12,297 bases of DNA from CAADGY01 sp900696665 (GTDB lineage: Bacteria > Acidobacteriota > Terriglobia > Bryobacterales > Bryobacteraceae): NCBI GenBank assembly GCA_035063885.1, contig JAPSFM010000137.1, forward strand, positions 1 through 12,297, read 5' to 3'. Shown here piece by piece: positions 6,881 to 12,297 of this stretch. Made by a program: the position numbers and the translations under genes. Every line of letters begins with the position of its first letter. Within the stretch, counting starts at the first letter, position 1. The notes under the pieces were generated by a model. That model was not told where the DNA came from. It ran no database searches and saw only the letters and a list, made by a program, of their open reading frames with translations.

Positions 6881-7696
6881 ATGGCATCTTTCCTGGAAAC
6901 CGCGATTGAAATCGCTCGTGAAGCCGGTTCCCTGCTCTCCCATTACTTTGAGCGCCGGCCCGCTTTCGAATTAAAAGGCGAAGCCGACCTGGTGACCGAA
7001 GCCGACAGGGCGTCCGAAAAACTGGTTGTGGAACGCCTCCGTTCTCACTTCCCGGCACATTCGATAGTCGCCGAGGAAGGCGGCGGCCACCAGACTCACT
7101 CGGAATACTGTTGGTACGTCGACCCGCTGGATGGCACCACGAATTTCGCTCACGGGTATCCCGTATTCAACGTGACGATGGCGCTCGAACGGAATGGCGA
7201 ATTAATAGCGGGTGTCATTTACGACCCCATCCACCAGGAATTATTTGCCGGCGAGCAGGGCACGGGCGCCTATCTCAACAACCGGCGTATCCGTGTTTCG
7301 AGCGTCCGGCATCTTGCCCAAAGCCTCGTTGCTACGGGGTTTCCCAGCTACAAGCGCCATCTGAATATCAACGTCCATTTCTATCACCAGATTGCGATGG
7401 CAAGTCACGGAGTGCGCCGTGGTGGCTCGGCTGCGCTCGACTTCGCCTACGTGGCATGTGGGCGGCTGGAAGCGTTTTGGGAGTTCGGGCTGAAACCCTG
7501 GGATATGGCGGCGGGAATCGTCATCGTCACTGAGGCCGGCGGGAAATGCTCCGATATGCGTGGCGGCGCACCTGCGCTGTGCGGTGCAAACGTCGCCGCC
7601 AGCAACGGCCACATCCATGCGGAACTTCTCGAGGCGTTCGGCGACGTCTTTGCCGGCCGCTTCAAAATTCCTCTTCCCGGCATCGAACCCACATAA
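6881..7696 (+). CDS. suhB: Inositol-1-monophosphatase family protein (SuhB-like)
   Basis: This complete 271-residue cytoplasmic enzyme has the normal length of the family. It belongs to the magnesium-dependent, lithium-sensitive phosphatases that remove phosphate from myo-inositol 1-phosphate and similar sugar phosphates. The metal ligands and signature motifs are intact: TEADRASE (39-46), VAEEGG (63-68; Glu65/Glu66), DPLDGTTNFAHGYP (81-94; Asp81 and Asp84) and KPWDMAAG (205-212; Asp208). The ATG at 6881 starts directly at the expected N-terminal helix but has no obvious ribosome-binding site. It lies 57 bp after hfq and is the last gene of the plus-strand run; its stop codon sits in the A-tract of the terminator that follows. 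In E. coli SuhB also has a role in rRNA transcription antitermination. The natural substrate here cannot be told from sequence; a histidinol-phosphatase-like or nucleotide phosphatase role is a less likely alternative. Confidence 0.93.
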   Translation: MASFLETAIEIAREAGSLLSHYFERRPAFELKGEADLVTEADRASEKLVVERLRSHFPAHSIVAEEGGGHQTHSEYCWYVDPLDGTTNFAHGYPVFNVTMALERNGELIAGVIYDPIHQELFAGEQGTGAYLNNRRIRVSSVRHLAQSLVATGFPSYKRHLNINVHFYHQIAMASHGVRRGGSAALDFAYVACGRLEAFWEFGLKPWDMAAGIVIVTEAGGKCSDMRGGAPALCGANVAASNGHIHAELLEAFGDVFAGRFKIPLPGIEPT

Positions 7697-7732
7697 AAAA
7701 AGCGGGCGGCGCATTCACGCCAACCCGCCTTT
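7695..7732 (-). terminator. Intrinsic terminator between convergent units
   Basis: The arms GCGGG (7702-7706) and CCCGC (7724-7728) enclose a second stem of GGCG (7708-7711) and CGCC (7718-7721) around a CATTCA loop. On the minus strand the hairpin is followed by seven T (7701-7695), making a good terminator for the 990-residue envelope gene. On the plus strand only CTTTC follows, so it would stop the suhB transcript less efficiently. Confidence 0.85.
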
Positions 7733-7740
7733 CGAAACCA

Positions 7741-7760
7741 GGGGCGGCGGCTGCCACCCC
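7741..7760. other. Second GC-rich hairpin next to the terminator
   Basis: GGGG (7741-7744) and GGC (7746-7748) pair with GCC (7753-7755) and CCCC (7757-7760) around a GGCT loop, with one C/A mismatch. It lies 13 bp beyond the stop codon of the envelope gene, between that stop and the main terminator. It lacks a T-tract. It may protect the 3' end of that mRNA or assist termination. Confidence 0.45.
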
Positions 7761-7773
7761 TTGAGTTTCCTCG

Positions 7774-10746
7774 TCAAAGGACAGTACTGCTCTTGAAACG
7801 TACTGTGACTGTGGTTGTGGCGCTCTGTCCGGCGCTGTTGCGCACCGTTAGGCGGATGGGGTAATCGCCAAAGAGGCCGCCAACTTGAATACGAGTTACA
7901 GGTTGACCCTGGTCGAGTATGGCAACTCCCGTCCCCAGGGGTTCCCAGATATAGGTCAGAGGCAGGTCATTCGGATCGGTAGACCCTCTGGCGTCGAGTG
8001 TCGTCTCCCTGTAAATTGTCTCGATCACGTCCGGACCGGCGATATCCGGCACCGGAGCCTGACTCTGTACCGTCACCGTCACCTGGCAGGTAGCTGGAGT
8101 GGTTCCAGCACCGCCGGTGGCCGTGATCGTGTAGGTCGTGGTTTGCTGCGGATTCACCGTGAATGGGCCGGCCAGCGGGGGAGCTCCGCCTCCCGGAGAG
8201 ATGGCGATGCCGGTCGCATTCTGGGCAACCCAGCTTAGCGATACGGGTGCGCCCGGTGTAGTGATCGTTGACGGAGTGGCGAGACACGAGGCAAGAGTGG
8301 GTGGCTGCGCGGGCCCCGGCATCACCGTTACGGTCGCTGTGGTGGTAACTTCACCCGTGTTGTTGCGGGCGCGAAGCGTGTAAGTGGTCGTCTGCTGCGG
8401 CTGTACGTCCCGGCTGCCGCTGTTTTCAACGGTACCGATGCCATCGATGGTCACCTCGGTCGCGTTCTCCACAGACCAGGACAAGGCCGACGTGCCGCCG
8501 GCGGTGATTTCAGCCGGGTTGGCCACAAAGCTGAGGATGCGCGGGCGCTGGCCTTCCGTCACCTGAACATTTACCGTGCACGTGGTTTCGCCGTAACGAT
8601 TCCGAGCCGTGAAGATATAAGTGGTACTTTCGGTGGGACTCACCACGCGCGTGCCGGTTGCCTCTACATTACCCAACCCACTAATGGACACGGTGTCGGC
8701 TGCCTGTGTCGCCCAGAAGAGCGTAGCCGATTCGCCCTGCATGATGTTCATGGGCTGTGCCGTACAGGTCTGGAACCGGGCTTCCGGACGGCGGACCGTG
8801 ATGGTGATGGTCTCACTCACCTCGCTGGTGTCGTTTTTCGCGGTAAGACGATACTCCGTCGTATCCGCGGGAGAAACAGTGGAGGTTCCGGCGTTTGCAT
8901 CTACGCGGCCCAGGTTGGTAATGCTGACTTCCGTGGCGTTCAATACGCGCCACTCAATGGTCGAAGTCTGGCCTGCGTCGATGGCAGCCGGGTTAGCCGC
9001 AAAGCGTGCGATCTGCACTTGAGGCGCACTACGCGTGATCACGCTCACCCGGTCGATGCTCTGCGCTCCCTTGTCGTCCTTGACGGTAACGCGAAACGCA
9101 TAGCTCTGCCCTTCCTGTGCGGTGAACGTAGCTACGGCCGAACTCATGCCCGACAGAGTAACGGCCGGGCCGGCAACCTGCGACCACTGAAAAGTAATCG
9201 GGTCTTCTTCCGGATCGAATGAACCGGATGCGTCCAGCCGGATGGGTCCTGCCGGCACGCCAATCTGGTCTGCCCCCGCGTCGGCCACGGGTGGGTCATT
9301 GCCGGTGCGAACGCGGCGAGTGAGCATTTCATACCGGATGCGCGGAACGTCCGCCGGGACGGCATGATCCACGCCCAGGTAGTCTTTCGGGCGAATGAAG
9401 TTGCCGAACTGGAAGCCGGCCACTACACGCCCGGCGTTGCCGCGAGCCAGCAGCGTTTCGTTCATGCCGCCCTCAAGCGTGAAGGCGAAACGGTCGCTGA
9501 TCGGGAATATGAACCTGGCGGTGCCGCCAACGCGATTCCCATGTCCGCGGCTGTTCAGCCAGCCGAGATTGCCCTCGACGTAATTCTCGCCGAACAGGCC
9601 CAGAGTCGTACTCGCGCCATACTGGTCCACGGTGCTCAGGTAGGTTTCCTCGAACACGTTTCGGGTGAGAGCCACACGGTTGATGATCGCGTCGTTCATG
9701 AAGCCCTTGGACGCGAAAACACCAGCACGGCCCTGGCTGAACAGATAATCCAACGTGAAGGAGGCCTGGCCCAGAGTTCCACCGGACTGCATCTCACGCA
9801 GCGTGACGTGCTTGAAGCTGGCAAACATGCCGGCCTGCGCCCGCGTGTGGATACGATTAACGAGACCGATGTCGAACTGACCCTCCTGGCGATCGCGGAA
9901 ATACATGTATTCGCCCTGGGCCTGCACCGCGAACCGGTCTTTAAACGGCGCGAAGTAGCGGCCCATACCGGTGAAGGTGAGGTCGCGGTTATCATCCACA
10001 CCGAAATTCAAGCGGGAAAGCGAGAAGCGCGGCATGCGGGCCTTTTCGATCTCTTCCGCCGTGGCGGTACGGGCAACCTGCGTCGTTTCGTCACGCGTCA
10101 GGGGTTTGGGCAATCCGGCGACTTGCTGGCGCAGGTCGTCGTGTTCCTTCCGCAACTTCTCCAGGTCGGCGCGAACACCACCGAGATCCTTCAGCATGCT
10201 GACGATCTCATCCAGGCGGTCGAGCCGTTTCAGGATCTCTTCGCAACATTCCTGCTGCTTCTTGGCCCAATCCGGAATCACATCTATGGCTTCTTTGATC
10301 CCTCCGGCCGCAACCCGGCGCCCCTGGTCGTCAAAAACATTTACTTCCACCCGGCGGTTCATAAAGCGGCCCTCTTTAGTGCGGTTGGGCACTTTCGGAG
10401 ATTCCTCCCCCTGGGTGGCCGTTTCCACCTGGCCGGCACTCGCGCCATATTTCACCAGAAACCGCTTCACTTCTTCAGCCCGTGAAGCTCCTAATTTCTG
10501 GTTGTACCGGTTCCCGCCGATCCAGTCGGCATTTCCGACGAGCCTGACTTTGTAACCTGGGTTCTGCTGCAACAACTCTGCTAATCGCAACAGGCTGGGA
10601 TATCCGTCAGAAAGTATCGCCGAATTGAATTCAAAATTGATCTCTTCCCAATCGTCCTTTGATGCGTTCGTTTGCAGGCCCTGGGCAAAAACGAGCGCAC
10701 ACAGGCTGGTGAAGAGTACAAGTAGTTTCAGGTAGCGTTGGAACAT
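7774..10746 (-). CDS. OmpA-domain, beta-barrel, PKD/Ig-repeat outer-envelope protein
   Basis: This 990-residue protein starts at ATG 10746, 8 nt after a strong ribosome-binding site. A signal peptide (1-21, ending LVFAQ) is followed by an OmpA C-terminal-type peptidoglycan-binding domain (about 36-137) in which Asp74 and Arg89 keep the 15-residue spacing of the diaminopimelate-binding pair. Next come a charged coiled coil (about 162-209, with Cys167-Cys168) and a region rich in alternating aromatic/polar strands (about 238-455), probably a beta-barrel. A PKD domain (about 485-572; VADAGADQ and LDASGSFDPEEDPITFQW) precedes four Ig-like repeats (about 575-652, 655-730, 735-808, 814-893), each with an NATEVSI-like strand and a TTxY(T/R) strand. 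A final PKD-like domain (about 898-985) ends the protein. It probably anchors the outer membrane to peptidoglycan and displays a repeat stalk; the exact topology is inferred. In classical OmpA the peptidoglycan domain comes after the barrel, not before. It is monocistronic in this window. Confidence 0.85.
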   Translation of the reverse strand: MFQRYLKLLVLFTSLCALVFAQGLQTNASKDDWEEINFEFNSAILSDGYPSLLRLAELLQQNPGYKVRLVGNADWIGGNRYNQKLGASRAEEVKRFLVKYGASAGQVETATQGEESPKVPNRTKEGRFMNRRVEVNVFDDQGRRVAAGGIKEAIDVIPDWAKKQQECCEEILKRLDRLDEIVSMLKDLGGVRADLEKLRKEHDDLRQQVAGLPKPLTRDETTQVARTATAEEIEKARMPRFSLSRLNFGVDDNRDLTFTGMGRYFAPFKDRFAVQAQGEYMYFRDRQEGQFDIGLVNRIHTRAQAGMFASFKHVTLREMQSGGTLGQASFTLDYLFSQGRAGVFASKGFMNDAIINRVALTRNVFEETYLSTVDQYGASTTLGLFGENYVEGNLGWLNSRGHGNRVGGTARFIFPISDRFAFTLEGGMNETLLARGNAGRVVAGFQFGNFIRPKDYLGVDHAVPADVPRIRYEMLTRRVRTGNDPPVADAGADQIGVPAGPIRLDASGSFDPEEDPITFQWSQVAGPAVTLSGMSSAVATFTAQEGQSYAFRVTVKDDKGAQSIDRVSVITRSAPQVQIARFAANPAAIDAGQTSTIEWRVLNATEVSITNLGRVDANAGTSTVSPADTTEYRLTAKNDTSEVSETITITVRRPEARFQTCTAQPMNIMQGESATLFWATQAADTVSISGLGNVEATGTRVVSPTESTTYIFTARNRYGETTCTVNVQVTEGQRPRILSFVANPAEITAGGTSALSWSVENATEVTIDGIGTVENSGSRDVQPQQTTTYTLRARNNTGEVTTTATVTVMPGPAQPPTLASCLATPSTITTPGAPVSLSWVAQNATGIAISPGGGAPPLAGPFTVNPQQTTTYTITATGGAGTTPATCQVTVTVQSQAPVPDIAGPDVIETIYRETTLDARGSTDPNDLPLTYIWEPLGTGVAILDQGQPVTRIQVGGLFGDYPIRLTVRNSAGQSATTTVTVRFKSSTVL

Positions 10747-10754
10747 GATCCGAA

Positions 10755-10763
10755 CTCCTCCTC
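10755..10763 (-). promoter_or_regulatory. Strong ribosome-binding site of the envelope gene
   Basis: The minus strand reads GAGGAGGAG 8 nt before the ATG at 10746-10744. It is a near-perfect Shine-Dalgarno sequence, much stronger than those of the other genes here. It fixes the start and suggests high translation. Confidence 0.85.
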
Positions 10764-10999
10764 ATCAACTGGTCGCAACCACTCTATCTGTACTGCTTGA
10801 TGTACGGCTTAACCAAAGCTCATATACTGTTCTACCAATTCACAACGTACAATGTCGAAAATGCACATCGGCCCCGCAAAGCGGAGCACTTCCCACATCC
10901 GGAAAAAATGTATCGAAGCCCCGCCGAGACCGGCGAAGACAGCTTTGCGTTTTACGGAAGATTGGATGCAGATTTCGCGGGATCATTTCAAGATCATGA
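10764..10999. other. Intergenic region between the envelope gene and rnpB
   Basis: This stretch holds no recognisable gene. It should carry the minus-strand promoter of the envelope gene and the plus-strand promoter of rnpB, but I see no convincing -35/-10 pair for the former. A 73-codon plus-strand reading frame from 10797 (TTG-ATG start) runs through it into the rnpB 5' end, without a ribosome-binding site or recognisable protein motif. Confidence 0.4.
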
Positions 11000-11005
11000 G
11001 ATAAT
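11000..11005 (+). promoter_or_regulatory. Candidate -10 box of rnpB
   Basis: GATAAT (five of six bases like TATAAT) lies 11 bp before the rnpB P1 helix, the right distance for a transcript starting at about 11012. No good -35 box is seen 16-18 bp upstream. Confidence 0.45.
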
Positions 11006-11016
11006 ATACGCAAGCT

Positions 11017-11377
11017 AAGCTTGCCGGATGGGTAACCGCCCGTTTTGAACGGGAGGAAAGTCCGGTCTCCACAGGGCGGCGTGCCGGCTAACGGCCGGGG
11101 AGATTCGCTCAAAGCGGATTTCACGGAAAGTGCCACAGAAAATACACCGCCTGTCTCGGCAGGTAAGGGTGAAAAGGTGCGGTAAGAGCGCACCGCGGGC
11201 GGAGTGATCCGTCCGGCAGGGTAAACCCCACGCGGAGCAAGACCAAATAGGAGAGGAGGAGCGGCCCGCTCCGCCAGACTCTCGGGTAGGTCGCTTGAGC
11301 CGTCCGGTAACGGCCGGCCCAGAGGAATGGTTACCGCCCGCAAGGGTACAGAAACCGGCTTATAGTCCGGCAAGCTT
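11017..11377 (+). ncRNA. rnpB: RNase P RNA, bacterial A type
   Basis: This is the catalytic RNA of RNase P, which trims the 5' leader from pre-tRNAs. The ends form a perfect 12-bp P1 helix: AAGCTTGCCGGA (11017-11028) pairs with TCCGGCAAGCTT (11366-11377). The universally conserved blocks are in order: GAGGAAAGTCC (from 11053) with the following TCTCCACAGGGC, AGTGCCACAGAAAATACA, GGTAAGGGTGAAAAGGTGCG with AAGAGCGCACCG, GGTAAACCCCACGCGGAGCA with AGACCAAATAG, GGGTAGGTCGCTTGAGCC, AGAGGAATGGTTACC and ACAGAAACCGGCTTATAG (11348-11365). The length of about 361 nt is typical of A-type molecules. In the P15/P16 area the GAGAG/CTCTC stem encloses GAGGAGCGGCCCGCTCCGCC, with no obvious GGT motif at the place where E. 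coli has its tRNA-CCA-binding GGU. The gene lies between the envelope gene and the metE fragment. Confidence 0.96.
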
Positions 11378-11395
11378 GTTTGCTCCGGCCGTCGG

Positions 11396-11421
11396 GCCAG
11401 CCGCTTTGCTTCCTGGTTTTT
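11396..11421 (+). terminator. Possible rnpB terminator
   Basis: GCCAG (11396-11400) can pair with CTGGT (11413-11417, including one G-T pair), followed by a run of T (11417-11421). The stem is short with a 12-nt loop, so this is a weak candidate. It is the only T-tract between rnpB and metE. Confidence 0.35.
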
Positions 11422-11450
11422 CGTGCGTTCGATCCTCCGGAACAACTCGA

Positions 11451-11456
11451 GAGGAG
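11451..11456 (+). promoter_or_regulatory. Ribosome-binding site selecting the TTG start of metE
   Basis: GAGGAG lies 10 nt before the TTG at 11467, where the MetE N-terminus (ATNLGFPRIGANRELKKA) begins. No ATG in the same frame fits better, so TTG is the likely start. Confidence 0.6.
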
Positions 11457-11466
11457 CTGAACGGCA

Positions 11467-12000
11467 TTGGCAACAGCCACAAATCTGGGGTTCCCGCGCA
11501 TCGGCGCAAATCGCGAACTAAAAAAGGCTGTTGAAGCGTACTGGAGCGGCAAGTCCTCCGGCGAGAACTTGCTGGCGGCCGCTTCGGATATCCGCCGCTC
11601 GAATTGGCAGCTTCAGGCGGACGCCGGGATCGAACAAATACCCACAGGAGATTTTTCTTTCTACGATCACGTACTCGATACCGCCGTCTTGTTCGATCTC
11701 ATTCCGAAACGCTTTCGGGAGCTGGAACCGGATAGCGATCTGGACCTTTACTTCCTCATGGCCCGCGGCCTTGCGGGCGGCCAGCAAACTCAGGCGCTGG
11801 AGATGACGAAGTGGTTCGATACAAACTATCACTATCTTGTTCCGGAGATTGAGAGCGATCAACAATTCACTCTCACCCGGAATACCGCCACGGATCATTT
11901 CCTCGAAGCGGCACAACTCGGCTATACGCCAAGACCGGTTATTCTGGGTCCTATTTCCTTGCTTTGGCTGAGCAAAATGGCAAGTGACGGGTCAAAGCCT
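11467..12000 (+). pseudogene. metE: Truncated metE, cobalamin-independent methionine synthase (N-terminal 178 codons)
   Basis: The intact enzyme transfers a methyl group from 5-methyltetrahydropteroyl-triglutamate to homocysteine and is about 750 residues long. Residues 1-178 match its N-terminal domain closely: NLGFPRIGANRELKKAVEAY (6-25), AGIEQIPTGDFSFYDHVLDT (53-72), EMTKWFDTNYHYLVPE (112-127) and PVILGPISLLWLSK (157-170). Homology then stops near SDGSKP (173-178, position 12000), where a segment that reads as istB on the other strand begins. The open frame continues to 12168, but those 55 residues (SSTSTPSSASRY onward) are Ser/Pro/Ala-rich antisense translation and resemble no part of MetE. 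The whole catalytic C-terminal domain with its zinc ligands is missing from this window, so the product is almost certainly inactive. The rest of metE may lie further right if an insertion split the gene. No cobalamin or SAM riboswitch is evident in the 89 bp between rnpB and the start. Confidence 0.85.
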
Positions 12001-12133
12001 TCCTCCACTTCCACTCCCAGCAGCGCTTCCAGATATGCCACGTGCCCGTGCTTATGCTTCGCCGCTTCCTCGGCCGCTGCCGGGTGTACTGCCGAATCGT
12101 GGACTGCTGCAGGTGAACCGCCGCCGCGCTCAT
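12001..12133 (-). pseudogene. Decayed fragment of istB (IS21-family transposition helper ATPase)
   Basis: On the minus strand an ATG at 12133-12131 begins MSAAAVHLQQSTIRQYTRQ, like the IstB N-terminus (an IRQYxRQ helix). The expected RLP-containing segment of about a dozen codons is missing, and a change of frame leads into AAEEAAKHKHGHVAYLEALL (about 12070-12010) and GVEVEE, the next conserved IstB segment. Similarity ends at the metE junction near 12001. The ATPase domain with its Walker motifs is absent, so this is a non-functional remnant. GGGAG at 12145-12141, 7 nt before the ATG, looks like the old ribosome-binding site. The istA gene would be expected at higher coordinates, but I cannot recognise it. 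IstB helps the IstA transposase choose target sites in IS21-type elements. Confidence 0.6.
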
Positions 12134-12140
12134 TGGATCA

Positions 12141-12145
12141 CTCCC
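12141..12145 (-). promoter_or_regulatory. Relic ribosome-binding site of istB
   Basis: The minus strand reads GGGAG 7 nt before the ATG at 12133. It supports this ATG as the original istB start, although the gene is now broken. Confidence 0.4.
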
Positions 12146-12151
12146 GTTTCC

Positions 12152-12200
12152 GGCCACTTACGCAATAACCCTGAACTCCGAAGTTCAGGTGCGCTTGGCC
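12152..12200. repeat. Long imperfect inverted repeat beside the istB remnant
   Basis: Three arm segments pair in order: GGCCA (12152-12156) with TGGCC (12196-12200), CGCA (12161-12164) with TGCG (12190-12193), and CCTGAACT (12170-12177) with AGTTCAGG (12182-12189), around a CCGA loop. The inner 8-bp stem is perfect, and unpaired bases lie mostly on the left arm. There is no T-tract, so it is not a plain terminator. It could belong to the insertion sequence or to a separate small element. Confidence 0.55.
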
Positions 12201-12224
12201 TGTAAGCTCTGAGACAACAGAGGG

Positions 12225-12297
12225 GTGGAGACTGAGAGCGCGGACAAATCTGTGCCGCGGGAAATCGACGCTCTGCTGTCCAGCGAGCGACTAATCC
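12225..12297 (+). CDS. Possible 5' end of an unidentified gene (partial)
   Basis: A frame open from the GTG at 12225 reads MESADK-like residues (METESADKSV, then PREIDALLSSERLI) to the window edge, 24 codons. The composition is protein-like and matches no family I recognise. A purine-rich GAGG directly before the GTG is too close to be an ideal ribosome-binding site. It is too short to call with confidence. Confidence 0.2.
   Translation, partial: METESADKSVPREIDALLSSERLI

Noticed and set aside
9364..10485. Long plus-strand open frame (373 codons) inside the envelope gene
   Set aside because: It lies wholly antisense to the 990-residue gene, which has a signal peptide, clear domains and a strong ribosome-binding site. 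Its translation shows no recognisable motif; such frames are common opposite GC-rich coding DNA.
10797..11018. Plus-strand 73-codon frame upstream of rnpB
   Set aside because: No ribosome-binding site, no recognisable protein motif, and it runs into the mature 5' end of rnpB. Not called as a gene.
10840..11445. Minus-strand open frame of 201 codons
   Set aside because: It lies across rnpB, whose conserved blocks and perfect P1 helix are certain; the translation has no recognisable motif.
11378..11466. Search for a cobalamin or SAM riboswitch before metE
   Set aside because: The 89 bp between rnpB and metE is too short and shows no conserved riboswitch blocks.
12001..12168. C-terminal continuation of the metE frame
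   Set aside because: The Ser/Pro/Ala-rich translation does not match MetE, and the opposite strand matches IstB. It is treated as a chimeric read-through.
12152..12200. Integron attC site
   Set aside because: The hairpin has the right general shape, but I could not place the paired RYYYAAC and GTTRRRY core sites at its ends, and no integrase or cassette array is visible.

Overview
This window looks like chromosomal DNA from a GC-rich Gram-negative bacterium, most likely an acidobacterium of the Bryobacter/Solibacter type. That is an inference. It rests on a VWA protein with the layout typical of Acidobacteria, an S46 dipeptidyl-peptidase, a divergent Hfq, a very large OmpA/PKD outer-membrane protein and an A-type RNase P RNA. 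No complete mobile element, CRISPR array, tRNA or rRNA is visible.

Layout. (1) Positions 1-2643, minus strand: a two-gene unit. An ATP-grasp-like protein (2643-1288) is followed after 77 bp by a protein that starts as a GlmU-type sugar-1-phosphate nucleotidyltransferase. Where GlmU would have its acyltransferase, this protein enters what looks like a GHMP sugar kinase; it runs off the left edge. The pair may make an activated sugar or a conjugate. (2) Positions 2644-2795: an AT-rich divergent promoter region with three TATTGAT repeats. (3) Positions 2838-7696, plus strand: a tightly packed run of an exported S46 dipeptidyl-peptidase, a MoaD-MoaE fusion (molybdopterin synthase), an acidobacterial VWA protein, an Hfq-like RNA chaperone and a SuhB-type inositol monophosphatase. 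The moaDE/VWA and VWA/hfq pairs overlap, which suggests translational coupling. (4) Positions 7695-7760: two hairpins between the convergent transcription units. The first is a good intrinsic terminator for the minus strand. (5) Positions 10746-7774, minus strand: a 990-residue envelope protein with, in order, signal peptide, OmpA peptidoglycan-binding domain, coiled coil, probable beta-barrel, PKD domain, four Ig-like repeats and a second PKD-like domain. (6) Positions 11017-11377, plus strand: rnpB, closed by a perfect 12-bp P1 helix. (7) Positions 11467-12000, plus strand: the first 178 codons of metE (cobalamin-independent methionine synthase). It is cut off where it meets a decayed, antisense piece of an IS21-type istB gene (about 12133-12001). 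Beyond that lie a long imperfect inverted repeat (12152-12200) and the possible start of another gene (12225 onward).

The most interesting points are the nucleotidyltransferase/kinase fusion beside an ATP-grasp enzyme, the MoaD-MoaE fusion with its internal Gly-Gly, the reversed order of OmpA domain and barrel, and the metE gene broken by an insertion-sequence remnant. All assignments come from reading motifs; no database search was run.
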